DNA from: Moniliella sp. 'wahieum'
Lineage: Eukaryota; Basidiomycota; Moniliellomycetes; Moniliellales; Moniliellaceae
NCBI GenBank assembly: GCA_003971905.1
Contig: RSEE01000030.1
Span: 258,001 to 322,000, forward strand
Direction: 5' to 3'
DNA: 64,000 nucleotides
The translations under genes were made by a program, and so were the position numbers. Numbering within the stretch: the first letter of the stretch is position 1; each line of letters starts with the position of its first letter. The notes under the pieces are model-generated. The model worked only from the letters and a program-made list of their open reading frames with translations, made no database searches and was not told the DNA's origin. This document shows positions 32,492-43,815 of this stretch, piece by piece.

Positions 32492-33558
32492 GACGTTTCA
32501 ACTGGGGCGCATGAACGGAAGAGGTCAGCCAAAGAACCAACATAGACGCGTGGCGGAGTGGGCTCGCCCCTCCTCGCCACGCAAAGGATGCGATGGGTGG
32601 GGAGGGCGCAGCGCTGGTCCGTGCGCACGAGATGGATGCGGGCATTCGCGGCAACAGAGGGCCAGGGATGCTGGAGGCAGCTACAACAGCAGACGGTAAC
32701 AGGAGTGTATGCTTACAAAGACAAAGGGCGAAGGGGGTAAGCTGGAAGCTGGAAGCTGGAAGCTGAAAGAGGTGGTGGTGTGGAGCTGGGAGCTCGACCG
32801 AGGCGGTGCGCAAGACGCGCCGGCGGGGCGGAGGGAGGCGGTGGGAAGCCGGTACTGCCCTTGTGCGGCAGCAGATACAGCGCCCGGATGCCGGGCAAGG
32901 GGGCATCCCACTTGTGTACACTGGCGCCGTGCTGTGTTTCTATGTACTTCGGCGGGGCGAGGCGCCAGTGTGCGAGTGGCAGCCATGAAGCTGTCGCCTC
33001 CGCCGACGAGTGAGATTAGGTAAGCTCCGTGTTGGACGGGAGGCGGGAGGCGTAGAGTGGGAGGTTACGTTACGTCAGCTCACAGCCGCCGCGGTCGGTG
33101 AGTCTCAGGTCTCTTGAAGCTTGAGGGGCCTCTGGCTGCGTCACGCGTCAGCGCGCCAGGCCAGCCCCTCTGGAGAAACTGGGCCAGCTGAGCGGCATGC
33201 TGACCTAAGCCGTCAAAGGCTATATGCTGCCTGGTGATCAATGCGGTGATTGTGGTTGGTATTGCATTTATATACTGCTCAGGATGCTAGGGATACAGCA
33301 TCTAAACGTTGGGCTTTCGACCAAGCAGGATACATTCCCCTTTCCGCATCATCATGTCCACACCTGGCCCGCTCTCCCCTGAAGGAAGGACCCCCCTCCC
33401 CGTTGCCTGCCGCCTCACAAAGCACAGTATCCCCCCCGACAGTGCTCATCATTTGTGCATCCCCCCCCATTCCAGCCCCATTGCGGCCAGTGCAATCGAT
33501 GCCCAAGACCACCCGAGCAGGACGGTAGCACGCAAACCTTTACCCCCAATCTTCAGCT
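32492..33558. promoter_or_regulatory. 14-3-3 upstream region
   Basis: Contains four direct repeats of GCTGGAA/GCTGAA (32741-32766) about 250 bp before the ATG, and CTTGAAGCTTGAGG at 33112-33125. No gene is supported; the downstream end of the F-box-like gene borders it. Confidence 0.5.
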
Positions 33559-35570
33559 TCATCCACGCCGCATAGCTGTCCGCCCGCAAATGGACTCGAC
33601 GGGCAGGCCACTGGCTGGGGCAAAGTAGGTACTCTCTTGCCCCAGCAGTACGCAGCGCACTTGATCGGGGCTGCGAGCATAGGCCCATGACACCAGGTAC
33701 CCTTGGCCAGTCGGCGTGAGGTGCCACCCTTTGGGCTGTGTGCCCCAGCGGGAAAAGAGGAACCCCCCCGGAATCAACGAGGGCCAGGTCTCTGTTCCGT
33801 CAGCAAGCCACTGCCTTGCTGGGGACGGGGATTTGGATCTGTTCCATCAACGCGATAAAGGGGTGCTGACTCCCTGGTTCAAGTGCTCCTTGCTTATATT
33901 CAAACAGCGTAGTGTAGTTCTTGAACACCCCCAGCCCCAGACAGCCGTACATGAAAACCAAGCTGTCCGTTGCGGGGTCGAGATAGGGCACCGAGATTTC
34001 TTGAGCCTCAGGGTCTTCCTATATATGCACAGCAAGTCAAAGGACTGGTCACGTACCCATCCGATCCCGGACGTTAAACACGTACGGTAAAGTGCGTGTC
34101 CCACGGCCGCGACGTTGTTACGGGATGGTTATAGCGATCTTTCTCAGTTGCAGTTCCGGGATAAGGCACTTTGGTGGGGAATTCAGAAAAGGTGATCTTC
34201 TTTTGGGTGCCTGGATTCCAAGAGGTGTACCATCGGGCTGCAAAAGTCCGTATATGAAGCTCCAGACCAGGAACCCATTCCGTGTGTCGATTGCAATCAA
34301 GTCGGCGTTGGCATTGATTCCGTTAGGAATGGTGCATCTTGCCCGAGCCGAAAAGAAGATGTAGGTTCCATCGAAGCAAACGGAATCCATCACGTCCCAG
34401 TCGAGTATGCCTGAAGCAATAGGGCGCAACAGAACTGTACTCCAGGGCCGAGTAAGGTTGACACTCTTGACAACTTGGCCCGAGTCAATGTCTCGGATCT
34501 GAACCCTCTCGACCTGGCCTTGGTCGTCGGTTTGTAATCTGAAGTGGGATCAGTATAAACGGAAAATGAAGAATGATGGGGTGAGAAAGGCGCACCTGGC
34601 GTAATAAGGGGGCGCAATCATTTCTTTCAGTCTCCCACATACATCTGGCAGCCGAAAGAGGTGGCCTCGTCGTGGTTCGTACCCCAGTTGCTCGGCCGTC
34701 ATGGCCGATTCCGCTTTAAAAAGTATGTTGACAGGTGGTACATCCGGCACCACCCAACACACGAGCCTGCTCCTCCATCGTTTCACCCCATTCTTCCACA
34801 AGACGATACCGCTGATCCCGCGAGAGTGCACGCCTTCTATACTTGGTGAGAAACAGGTACGGACCAGAGATGAAAGGAAAAAGCGCATCATAGTCCGGGT
34901 TGACAGTGACTTGACAAGTTCCTTGTATGTAAGGTTATCATAGACAAACAACCTGTTATTATCCTCAAGTGCCAGGACGGTGCCGTCGACAAAGGACCCC
35001 AAAATCAGCCTATCGTCGACGGGCACGGCGGGAGTGTATAAGTGCTTGATCCTGCTTCCACAGCACGCGCTGCGGGTAAGGTTGCCGCCTCACTTTCCTT
35101 GTCCCCTGCGAAGCTGAGGCAGGATTTCCAGTTATAGGCGGTACGGGAACCGAGCAGAGGGACAAGATGGGTGTTGAGAGGACTATCGTTCGTCCACAGC
35201 TGGCCCGAGGAAATCTCGGCGCCAAACTGCTGAGCTACCAGTAGTGGTATACGCACAGTTCTCGCCACGATTTGAGTAGCGGGACAGGGGAACAAATAGG
35301 GAATCTTGAATCCCCTGACCCGGTTTGACGAGGGACCAACGAAGGGCAAGCGTATGCCAGACCTTGTCCCATCTGAGGGCAGCCTGCCACTCTATACACA
35401 AAGAGCGTCAATTGCGCGGCACAGGTTAGCGTGCTATTGCCCTGCGAGAAGAGGGGATTTTGCGTACTGGAAGACACGCGCTCGAAATGTGTCAATTCGT
35501 ACGGGTTCAGCACCCCTGTCGAGGCAATGCTGGCAAGCACTTCGAGGGGGAAAGCATGGAGACCAGTCAT
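33559..35570 (-). CDS. F-box-like protein, unknown partner
   Basis: The ATG at 35570 begins MTGLHAFPLEVLASIASTGV, then LNPYELTHFERVSS, which has the L-P-x-E-V-L-x-x-I and DL-x-x-x-x-R-V-S pattern of an F-box. An intron at 35392-35467 (GTACGC, GCTAACC, GTATAG) joins it to KWQAALRWDKVWHTLALRW, the third F-box helix region. Later segments in various frames (VDDRLILGSFVDGTVLALED, LIAIDTRNGFLVWSF, DPATDSLVFMYGCLG) have the short strand-turn rhythm of a beta-propeller-like or regulator domain. I could not name it. The last frame ends at 33559. F-box proteins recruit substrates to SCF ubiquitin ligases; that role here is inferred from the N-terminus only. Confidence 0.5.
35392..35467 (-). other. intron in the F-box-like gene
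   Basis: 76 nt on the minus strand, GTACGC...GCTAACC...TGTATAG, phase 1. Confidence 0.8.
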
Positions 35571-35790
35571 GGTCCAGGAGGAGGAGGAGTGTGGTGGTGG
35601 TTGAGTAGCTGGTGTGGGAGTTAAGTGGAGGGGTATGATGGCAATTGCGGCTGTAGCTTGCCTTTTAACATGCAAGGCACCATACTTATAGCATGATCGA
35701 AGCCCACGACATCGGTGGCGGTGGTGCGGCTGAATTATTGGGCTAGAACCCGGACAACCGTTGTCGTGGTTATGTTGTAGCGCCCCTAGA

Positions 35791-35808
35791 CAAGCTTCAA
35801 GCTTCAAG
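35791..35808. promoter_or_regulatory. CAAGCTTCAAGCTTCAAG upstream of the F-box-like gene
   Basis: A tandem of the CAAGCTT heptamer, 221-238 bp upstream of the ATG at 35570. The reverse complement of the same type lies 220 bp before the WW gene at 50994. Confidence 0.5.
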
Positions 35809-36119
35809 ACCTATGTACGCTGTACTCATGCAGCAGCATGTGTTTGCTGGCCAAAGCAGCCCCCTTCAGTTCCTCCTCACAAGCCCCAGGCCTCGGGTTC
35901 CGCGGTTGTCTCACTTCCGTCTTCCCTGCTCCACAGCCATGTGGCGCAGCCAACGGGCCCCAGCCGCCTCTCTGTAAGTGTTGTTGGTTGGCTTTTCGAC
36001 CACCATCACCACCACTAGTGCGTGAATGCATCACCCTCAAAGAGGACCATCCGGACTCCAGGTCTCTTGATGACCGTCCAACCTATAAATCAAGCGTTGC
36101 GTCTCTCTCTCTCTCTTCA

Positions 36120-38697
36120 TCACTCTGCACACATGACGAGGGGACCGGATTCCATACTTGGGACGAGCTCAAGTCCCCCTGTTTTTTTCTCGCCTCCCCA
36201 GGGATGTAGCCACAATGGATCAGCCAGGATGGCCTCGACAGACAAGCCGGTGGGCTCGCTGGTGAGCTGGAGGAAGGCATCCAGCCAATAGGGAGGCAAG
36301 GACTCTGATGGAGCGGGGTCAGGGGCCGGGGGCCTGCCTTGGGATACCACCGAGGCTGGGAGTACTGCCATTGGTGTTTCGGGCAAGATGGCCGAGTGGG
36401 GGACGGCAGTGGTGGCTGTTCGTAAAATTGGTGGGGTGGTCGGAACAGGATTGGGAGGGGGAGGGGCGGCTCTGGGTCCGAGGCGGATGCGTCCGAGGCT
36501 GGCGTGGCTGAGGCCATCGAGCTGGAGGGGGCTTTGCGCGCCTGATACATCTGACCTAGCATGTCGGACGAGTAATGCTCAATCTCGTCAACTCGTACCC
36601 CGCTCCCGTCGTTGTGCAGACGGTTGCGCTTGATGGCCTGCACAAACAGACGCTCCATGTTCGCCCGACAAATTGAGCGCGGCTGTACGCGGGTCACGTT
36701 CGGTTCCAGCACCGTGGTCCTTGGATCGCCCGCGCCGGAAAGTGAGGCTGTCCAGCAGATCAATCACAAAGGCCAACTCGCCATCAACGCCCCAGCCGGC
36801 GCCCGCTTTGACTACCGAAGAGGGAGGACTTGTGCGCCACAAGATATCAAAAATGAGGACCAGCCCACAGTTAAAGAGAGCATGGCGGGAACTCCAGGAA
36901 CGGATCAAGTCTTGACTCGAGTTAGTTAACCGTTGCCTTTGGCTGAGAGGGGGGGAGGGCAGCAAGACGTACTAATACCATGTACCCAACAACGCTGGCA
37001 GCCATATGATAGCATACGCGAGCACTCGATTGCGCGCCATACAGAGTAGGTTTCTGGGTTGGGTTCGTCAGCCGAGAGAGGAGGCACAGTTGGGTTGTCC
37101 AAAGGCTTTGGATGAAACATCTGGTACGGAATGCGGCTGGCGGGGTAGGACTTATCCGCCATCTTGCCATAGCCGAGCAGCAGGAAGGGCATATGAAGTG
37201 ATAGGAGCAGCGACATGATTCGGACGCGCAGCATGGCGGATTGGAACAAGATCCCGGGCAAGACGGCGGCCACGGCAACGTCGTACTCGGGCCGGTCGTA
37301 CTTTCTCACCTCAATGCGGAGGTACGAAGGCCTGCGACTGGCCTCATTCTGAATCAACTGATCTTGCTGCAAAACCTGAGAATAGCTCACCGTCCGCCGG
37401 CGCGCGGCGTCGTGCACACCCAGGTCACCCTGCCGGCGGTTGAGGTCCGCCAAGGCAATGTAGAAAGGCCAGATACACATGCACGCCGTCATCGTCTTCG
37501 GATCCGTATCCGCCAGGGTTCCATTCGAGGCTTTCAAGACTTCGAGCGGGAGAAAATGGTCTACGGGCAAGTCCCATTCGGTGGTGAAGGCCGGGAAAGA
37601 GAATGTAAGTGCCATAGGGTGCCGCATTCCAATCTTGCACACACAACGCAAGCCAAATCGATGCGGCTTCGAATCGCTCCAACGTCTGAGGACCCTCTGA
37701 AACTTTGCCTAGGCGATCCAAGCCCTGATTGCGGGCAGCGCGTATGCAAGCATCGAGGATGGCGGGGTCGCCAGCGGGCCAACCACTGAAGGAGGAGCAG
37801 ACAATGTTCGCCAGGCCGGCTTGGATGCGCAGCAGCCCAGTCTCAGAGGAGACAGCGAAGGCACTGCGCTCGGGTGGGCCCTGCGCAGCGTAGAAACACT
37901 CAGTGGCGGTGCGGGCAAGGCGTTTGGCCACGCCCGAGGGGCACCGTATCGTCAACCAGTCCCCATAGGACAAGCCGGTAGGTGGAGAGAGGTCGTAGAC
38001 GGTGGCGCAGACGGCGCAGAACCAGGAAAGAAAGGCGAGCCAGAAGGGTGGGTCGGCATAACAGCCGCGTATGCCATCACGATAGAGGGTGCGCACACGA
38101 GCGAGCATGGTAGCGGGGTTGTACATGGGAGTAGCAGGATAGACATCGGCAAGATACATATCCAGCACCTTTTCGGCCAACTCGACGGTGGCGGGAAGCA
38201 ACGTGAGGGCATGGGGGACTAGGTCTGCGGGGGACGTGCGCTGCGGAGAGGCAGGACGGGGGGACGGGAGGATGTGCTACCGACGAGAGATGGTGAACTG
38301 GGTCTGGAGGCGGGCCGGTAGAAGGCTGGGATGGAGCGGAGGGAGCGGAGGGAGCGGCCGAAGACGAGGGGGCAGAGGGGTGTGGCCGGGTGCGGCGGAG
38401 GCGGACGGTGCCGGTGCGGACACATTGGGCAGCAGTCATATCGCGTGCACGGCAGGCGGAACACTGGCCGCTGCCGGTCGCATCTGAAGGACCAAGGGGG
38501 CGAGTCAGGTGCCAGGGCTCAGGCATTGGGCTGCTGGGGGCAAGGCAGAAGGGGGCGAACACATACTTGATCTTGCTGGCGCGGCAGGCATCACACGACA
38601 GCTGCGGTCGTCTACGGGGGGGACGCCGCCCACCAGCACCCGGGAATGCGCCTGCAGGATCCGCACTGGGCTGCGCAGCGTCCTGGGCGGCGTGCAT
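36120..38697 (-). CDS. Zn2Cys6 fungal transcription factor (left of divergent pair)
   Basis: A binuclear zinc-cluster regulator. The ATG at 38697 leads through a basic stretch (GGRRPPRRRPQ) to LSCDACRASKIK. An intron at 38484-38566 interrupts the cluster, which then continues with QCSACRARDMTAAQC, completing CX2CX6C...CX2CX8C. After a Ser/Pro-rich linker, the fungal-specific middle domain is clear: LAEKVLDMYLADVYPATPMY, FWLAFLSWFCAVCATVYDL, then DACIRAARNQGLDRLGKV and LERFEAASIWLALCVQDWNA. Further frames give FYIALADLNRRQGDLG and SLLLSLHMPFLLLGYGK. The C-terminus YWLDAFLQLTSEPTGLSVEA ends at 36120. Several indels are needed. The target genes cannot be told from sequence. Confidence 0.9.
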
Positions 38698-39239
38698 GGC
38701 AACGGGCGTGGCGGCGACTGGCTTGGAAAGGGCCCAAACAGGAGGCGTGCCCCGCCATGCACCATGGGCGATCGAATGATGCCCACCGGAGGCCTGGCAG
38801 GTGCAGGCGGCTGATTAAAGTTCAGTTTCAGCTTCAATATTTCCTTTCGAATTTGAAAGTTGAAAGGTGGTGTTTGATGATTATATGCGCAAAGAGCGGC
38901 GCAGGCTGTCCGGAGGCACTGCGGAGGCGTGCGGAGGCGAGGCCAGATGCCTTTTGAAACGTCGAGGATGGCCTTTTGTGTCGCTTTGCCTGCGTGTGCT
39001 GCGTAAGCAGCACATCCCCAGCACACGGCGGCGGGAGATCTGAACGTTCAGTTCCCCAGACCCTCTGCTCCACATCCCTGACTGCCCTCCCGCGCCGTCA
39101 CCCACTGGCTCACGCGTGCCCTCTCACCCTCACCCCTCCGCTCCCTCGGTCTCCACGGACCATCCGAGGCCCAGGGCAGAGGGAGCCCCACTTATAAGCC
39201 CTCCTCCGTCCCCGCTGCACGCCCCCGCCGGCCCATCCC
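38698..39239. promoter_or_regulatory. divergent promoter between two zinc-cluster regulators
   Basis: A 542-bp region with outward-facing ATGs. It holds a perfect 12-bp palindrome CTGAACGTTCAG (39040-39051), 189 bp before the right ATG. TTCAGTTTCAGCTTCAA and GAATTTGAAAGTTGAAAGG (38821-38867) lie 125-170 bp before the left ATG. CACTTATAAGC at 39190 is a TATA-like string on the right side. Confidence 0.55.
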
Positions 39240-41569
39240 ATGTCTCCCACCCTCGCACAGCTCCACGCCGCCGCGGCCTCGTCCGCCACCACCGCCTACT
39301 CCTCGCCAACAGCCACTTCCATCTACAGCAGCCCCTCGCTCAACTCGAGCACCAGCTCCCTCCGCTCGCTCGAATCCACTGCCTCCCGCCCGTCCCGGCC
39401 GTCGACCCGGGAGGAATTCGAGCGCACCTGCGAGCCATGCAAATCCGCAAGCTCAAGTGCGACTCGGCGTACAAGTACGGAGACGAGAGTTGCAGTTCTT
39501 GCATCAAGCGCGGCCATCCCTGTGTCTTCCCGCCCCACAAGATCCGCATTCGCGCCGACGTTACCCCGCATGCTACCGACGATTTTACACTCTGGGAATC
39601 GACCTTGCTGCCGGCTACCATGACGACCCAGACCGACGGCCGAGGTGATCGAAACGATGATTGATCGCTTTTGCACGTCGGCCGGCATGGTTCTCCTTGC
39701 CATACCCCAGCGTGACATTTACGCTCGCTGGACCGTGTACAAGGACCATGCGTTGCATGCTCGTTGGGATGAAATCCAATCTGACCCAGCCTCCCTTTCC
39801 GTCCCCCTCCTCCTGGCCATCCTCACGTCTGCCGCTTCGTTGCCCGAAACGACGGATCCCAAAGTCCGTGAATATGGACTTAAAAAACGGATGGTCGTTG
39901 GCCTACCAAGCCGTTCAGCGCGTTCTTTCTGTCGACAGCACGAATGCTCAACACATCGCTGCCGGTACCTCACAACCCCGGCTCCTCTGTCCGGCTGGCC
40001 CATCCCTTGAGTTGTTGCAGGCCAACTTGCTCGTGAACTGGTTCTGGTGCGCCCACAACCGTCCCATCCAGCAGCGGGTGCATGCCACGTCGCGTGCACG
40101 TATGGCACATTGGGAATCCCTCTTCCGTCTTGCTGAAGATGCCAAAATGGGTATGATGCCGCACTTGCTTCATCCTTTTCCGGGTGCTGAGAAACACCTG
40201 GCATCTGACATGCAATCGCATCAGGGCAGGGTCGTACTCTGGTTCCTATGGGCAATGGACAAGGTTGTGGCCCTGGTTACCCAGCGCCACCTCTACTTCA
40301 TTGGACCGAGAACGAGGTGCCGCCCTTGTCTTTGGCAGACGTGCTCTGGGCTCGCCGAGGCATGGCAGGCATCACCGCGGGTCATGATGCGACTGAGGAG
40401 GAACACGCATACTGGGGCGAACTGAATGATCTGATTTTGCTGGGAAGGCACATCCTCCTCAACCAGCTTTTCAGCAACCAGCTTCAAGTACGCGCTTGTC
40501 TCCTCTCCCTACCCGAAGGGGACCAGAGCGGGATAGGTTCAACTGCCGAACAAACTCTGGTCGACAACCTCCTCCCTCGCCTGATTTGGATCAAGGAATG
40601 GGAACGACAACATAATGACCAGCGCAAGAGCCGGACAAGTTTGGCCAGTAAAGAGATCGGATTAATCTCGGACATGATCCAATGCGCTCACTTTGAACCA
40701 CTTGTGGTTATTCACCTCATGCGCGTACCAGACATGCTTTTATCGGACGTAGCCTTGGTCAGCAGCACGGGGCAACTTGTGCCTCGCACCAGTTGGCTTT
40801 CCTCGGCAACCAACTTGCTTCGTTCCCAAGGTTCATGTGTTGAGCAGTTGCCAACTTTGCATGCTGACATGGCAAGCGCTTTCCCCGTTCTTTTGGGGCG
40901 CCAGCATTGTGGCGGCGGGAGTGCTCAATCCCATTCGTACCGCTTGCGACGATCGGATGATCAACCTAGCCAGCTTTGTTGCTGCTCGCGAGGAGACGAC
41001 GACGGCTGCGTTCCCCAACATTCCCACTCTACCCCCTCCACCCAGTATCAACACAGCTACGACTGTACGTCTCCTTCGCCTCTTCTTCCCATTGAACTGC
41101 GAGAGACGAGATGCTGAGATGCTGACTTTTTTGTGTGATGCATCAGCAGATGATGGACATGGACATTCGTGCCCTCCTTGACACCAAGTCACCCTCAACC
41201 GCTCGTCCCAAAATCGACCCCGCGCCGTCCGACCCAAGTTTGATGCCTTCTGAGATTTTCCCCTCCTCCCTGGCTGCCGGCTTGCGTTCTGCCAACCCCG
41301 CGGACGCAATGGACCTCGCTTCCCCCTTCTCCTTCCGCAATTTTCTCAACCAAATTCCCGCCGTGCAAGAAATGGGCGAAGGAGGCCGTCCGTCGCGGGA
41401 CTTGATCTTTGGTCTGCCGCCGTTGTCGGACAATGGAGAGATGACCAACTTGTCTTCGGACTGCACTCCCAGTTGGTTCATGCCCCCGTTTGGGGAGGTG
41501 ATGTTTGGATCGGGCGCCAGCGTCCCCGCCCCCCCTGCCCCAGCGACAACGGCAGAGACTGCCTTGTAG
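39240..41569 (+). CDS. Zn2Cys6 fungal transcription factor (right of divergent pair)
   Basis: The ATG at 39240 (ATCCCATGTCTCCC) begins a Ser/Thr-rich N-terminus. The cluster reads CEPCKIRKLKCD, then CSSCIKRGHPCVF: six cysteines in CX2CX6C...CX2CX6C order. It is split by one missing A at about 39441. The middle region, across frames, includes VIETMIDRFCTSAGMVLLAI, LQANLLVNWFWCAHNRPIQQ and LWARRGMAGITAGHDATEEE, compatible with the fungal-specific regulatory domain. Next come MASAFPFFWGASIVAAGVLN and ACDDRMINLASFVAAREE. An intron at 41065-41146 (GTACGT...CATCAG) precedes QQMMDMDIRALLDTKSPST and a Pro/Ser/Asp-rich, activation-like C-terminus ending at 41569. Confidence 0.9.
41065..41146 (+). other. 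intron near the 3' end of the right-hand zinc-cluster gene
   Basis: 82 nt, GTACGT...GATGCATCAG. An alternative acceptor 3 nt downstream would drop one Gln. Confidence 0.8.
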
Positions 41570-42239
41570 CCTAGCTATTATTACCCTGACCCCCGGTGGG
41601 CCAACCAATAAGCATTCTCCAAGGCTGCCTTGCTCGTGTGTTGTACACTATCGGCTCCCCTTGGATTCTAACCGCGTGGACCTTATTATACCTGCTGCGT
41701 ACTCCACATCCATTTTCCACTTCTGTACTTAAGTCAGTCCTGGGCTGCCCAACTCGCGAGTGGGCGATTGGTCTAGCTGGCGCCGGCCTTCAATTCAACG
41801 TGTATATATCGGACAAGCAGCACATACCTAGACAACGAGACTGGTGCATGGCGGAAGGTGGCAACGAGGCAGCAGGCACTGGGGCCGAGTGCGAGTGTAC
41901 GAGGTGACGTTTGCTGGTTCTCCTTATTCTCCTTCCAACTTGCATAGATGGTATAAGGGCACGGTGTGAAAGGACCCCGGGGACAGTGTGGTGTTCGCAG
42001 AGAGTGGTATGTATGTGGTTCTCTACCTATAAGGGCAAGGAATCGATTCATCCCGTGCGCAGAAGAGAAGACTATAATATAATTGGTCGTCTTGGTCGAG
42101 AGCAAACGGACCCACCGCCGACCCCTCCTCGTGATAGTTGAAACGAGCAGCAACACAAAAACCATGCCAGTCATACAGAGATCCACACGGGCCCGGACAA
42201 GGCAGGCGGTAGAACGAGAGGGGACAAGGGAGTTACGAG
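41570..42239. other. convergent intergenic region
   Basis: 670 bp between the stop of the zinc-cluster gene (+) and the stop of the WW gene (-). GTGTATATATCGG at 41799 is AT-rich. No gene is supported. Confidence 0.55.
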
Positions 42240-42932
42240 TTACCAGTCTCCCCCACCAGAGTCGAGGCCATTGTCCATGCCCTGGTCATAGCCCTGGTCG
42301 TATGCTTCTTGTTCCTTGTGATCAATCACATCCTCCAGCAGCATGCCGCCCAGAAGACCTCTCCCAGCCCCAGCGCCGCGCCGCCCCATCGCCCAGACCG
42401 TGCTTCTTCTTGGCAGGCGCGGCTTGGATCACCGGGGGAGGCGGCTGCTGGTACACAGGCTGCTGGTACATCTGCGGCGGCGGTCCATACTGCGCGGGAC
42501 GCGGAGGCGGCGCACCATAGCCACCACCAGCTTGGGGACCGTACCCGCCATTCGGTGGAGGACCACCGTACCCTCCATGCGACGGAGGACCGCCGTACCC
42601 GCCACTCGACGGAGGACCGCCGTACCCGCCACTCGACGGAGGACCGCCGTACCCGCCATTCGACGGAGGACCGCGCCGTACCCTCCGCCGCCGCGCATAG
42701 TTGCCGGGCCATATCCGCGACTGGGGCCGTTGGCGCTATTGGGGCCCGAGGGTGGCGGCCCGCTGGGGGGGCAAAGTTTTGTTGCGGTGGATGCTCGTCG
42801 AGCGGGTGGACCCAGATGGAGCGCGGGGGCTGGCTGGTCGTGTCGACATAGAACCAGCGGCCGTAGTTGGTGTCAAACTGTTTGGTCCCGCAGCGGGGGC
42901 AGGGGCCGCTTGTCCTCGTTGGTGGCAGACAT
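42240..42932 (-). CDS. WW-domain/glycine-rich protein, paralogue 1
   Basis: The ATG at 42932 begins MSATNEDKRPLPP. After a shift the WW domain reads TKQFDTNYGRWFYVDTTSQP then PRSIWVHPLDE. The second signature Trp and the closing Pro are present. The first Trp position reads Cys-Gly in this sequence (LPP-CGTKQ), unlike paralogue 2. A 27-bp tandem repeat (42541-42685) then encodes about five copies of GYGGPPSSG, followed by a Tyr/Gln/Pro stretch (QMYQQPVYQQPPPP) and KKKHGLG. The C-terminus LLGGMLLEDVIDHKEQEAYD, QGYDQGMDNG...GGDW ends at 42240. This end matches paralogue 2 (GDW) without its intron. WW domains bind Pro-rich partners; the Gly-rich helix followed by an acidic tail is shared by both. 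Confidence 0.85.
42541..42685 (-). repeat. 27-bp coding minisatellite in WW paralogue 1
   Basis: GTACCC recurs every 27 bp (42541, 42568, 42595, 42622, 42649). Each unit encodes GYGGPPSSG or a variant (N or H in place of S). The units are nearly identical in the middle, which suggests recent expansion. Confidence 0.9.
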
Positions 42933-43815
42933 GCGGAAAGGGCAGAGAAAGAGGGGACTAGGAGGCTGTGCTGGCGAGAGGGGGGCAGGACGCGGGTGGG
43001 GTGGGCGACAGCTGAAGCTTGGTGCAAAGGTGGAGGCGATATCAAAATCACAGGATGGCGCGCTACTCTGCGTCGATTGTTCTTGGCCCGGGCGGGCAGG
43101 GGGCGAGTGGCGAGGCTACGACGGATGGAGTGATCGTCGTCAGCTCCAGCAGACGCACCACACCAGTGTGTCGCGCGTACTGCTGCTGCCTGGAGGCGCA
43201 CGCGTCTGCGATGTACCCGTCAGGCCTCAGGGTACGCGCCCAGTCTGCTCTCTCCAATGGTCGTGGGGAGAGACAGCTGGGCAGACCTATCTCCTCATCG
43301 ATCCACAATCCATCGTCCTCCCCCCGCATTCGCATCCACTGCACCACGCAGCCTAGAACCCACCTGGCCAACGCGACCGGCCTCTTGGCATCGAGCATCG
43401 CTTCTAGGATCTGAATACGGGAATGCGTACGTGGGGACGGGCGGGATTCCATGTAGACAGACGCTCTGGGGCCCATGCGGCCTGTCGCCAACTGTCAAAC
43501 GAGCACGACCAGAGCGGGATCGGCAGGGCCATGCGTCCCGAACCAAACAAGGGCACGATGGGGGGGAGAAGGGGGCACTAGGGGGCAAAAAGCCCCAGGA
43601 GGACATAGCACATGCACATACGACATAGGACATAAGCGACCCACCGAGGCAGGGGGCCCAACACGTTACTGGCGTCCGGGGAAGGCGCACGGTAGGGGAA
43701 TCAGAGGGTAAACCACGTCTGGGCAACAGTAATATGGAGAGGGGAGAGGAAGGAGGGGGAGGGAAGTGCAGGGGTGCAGGCCACACGGAAAAAAACACAA
43801 GTGCGGCGGGAATGA
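42933..43815. other. upstream region of WW paralogue 1
   Basis: Contains CAGCTGAAGCTTGG (43010-43023) about 80 bp before the ATG and GTCAGGCCTCAGGGTAC (43219-43235). Long open frames overlap here on both strands without domains. Confidence 0.5.

Noticed and set aside
42343..43356. 337-residue plus-strand open frame
   Set aside because: Antisense to WW paralogue 1 and its 27-bp repeat; Arg-rich shadow of the repeat.
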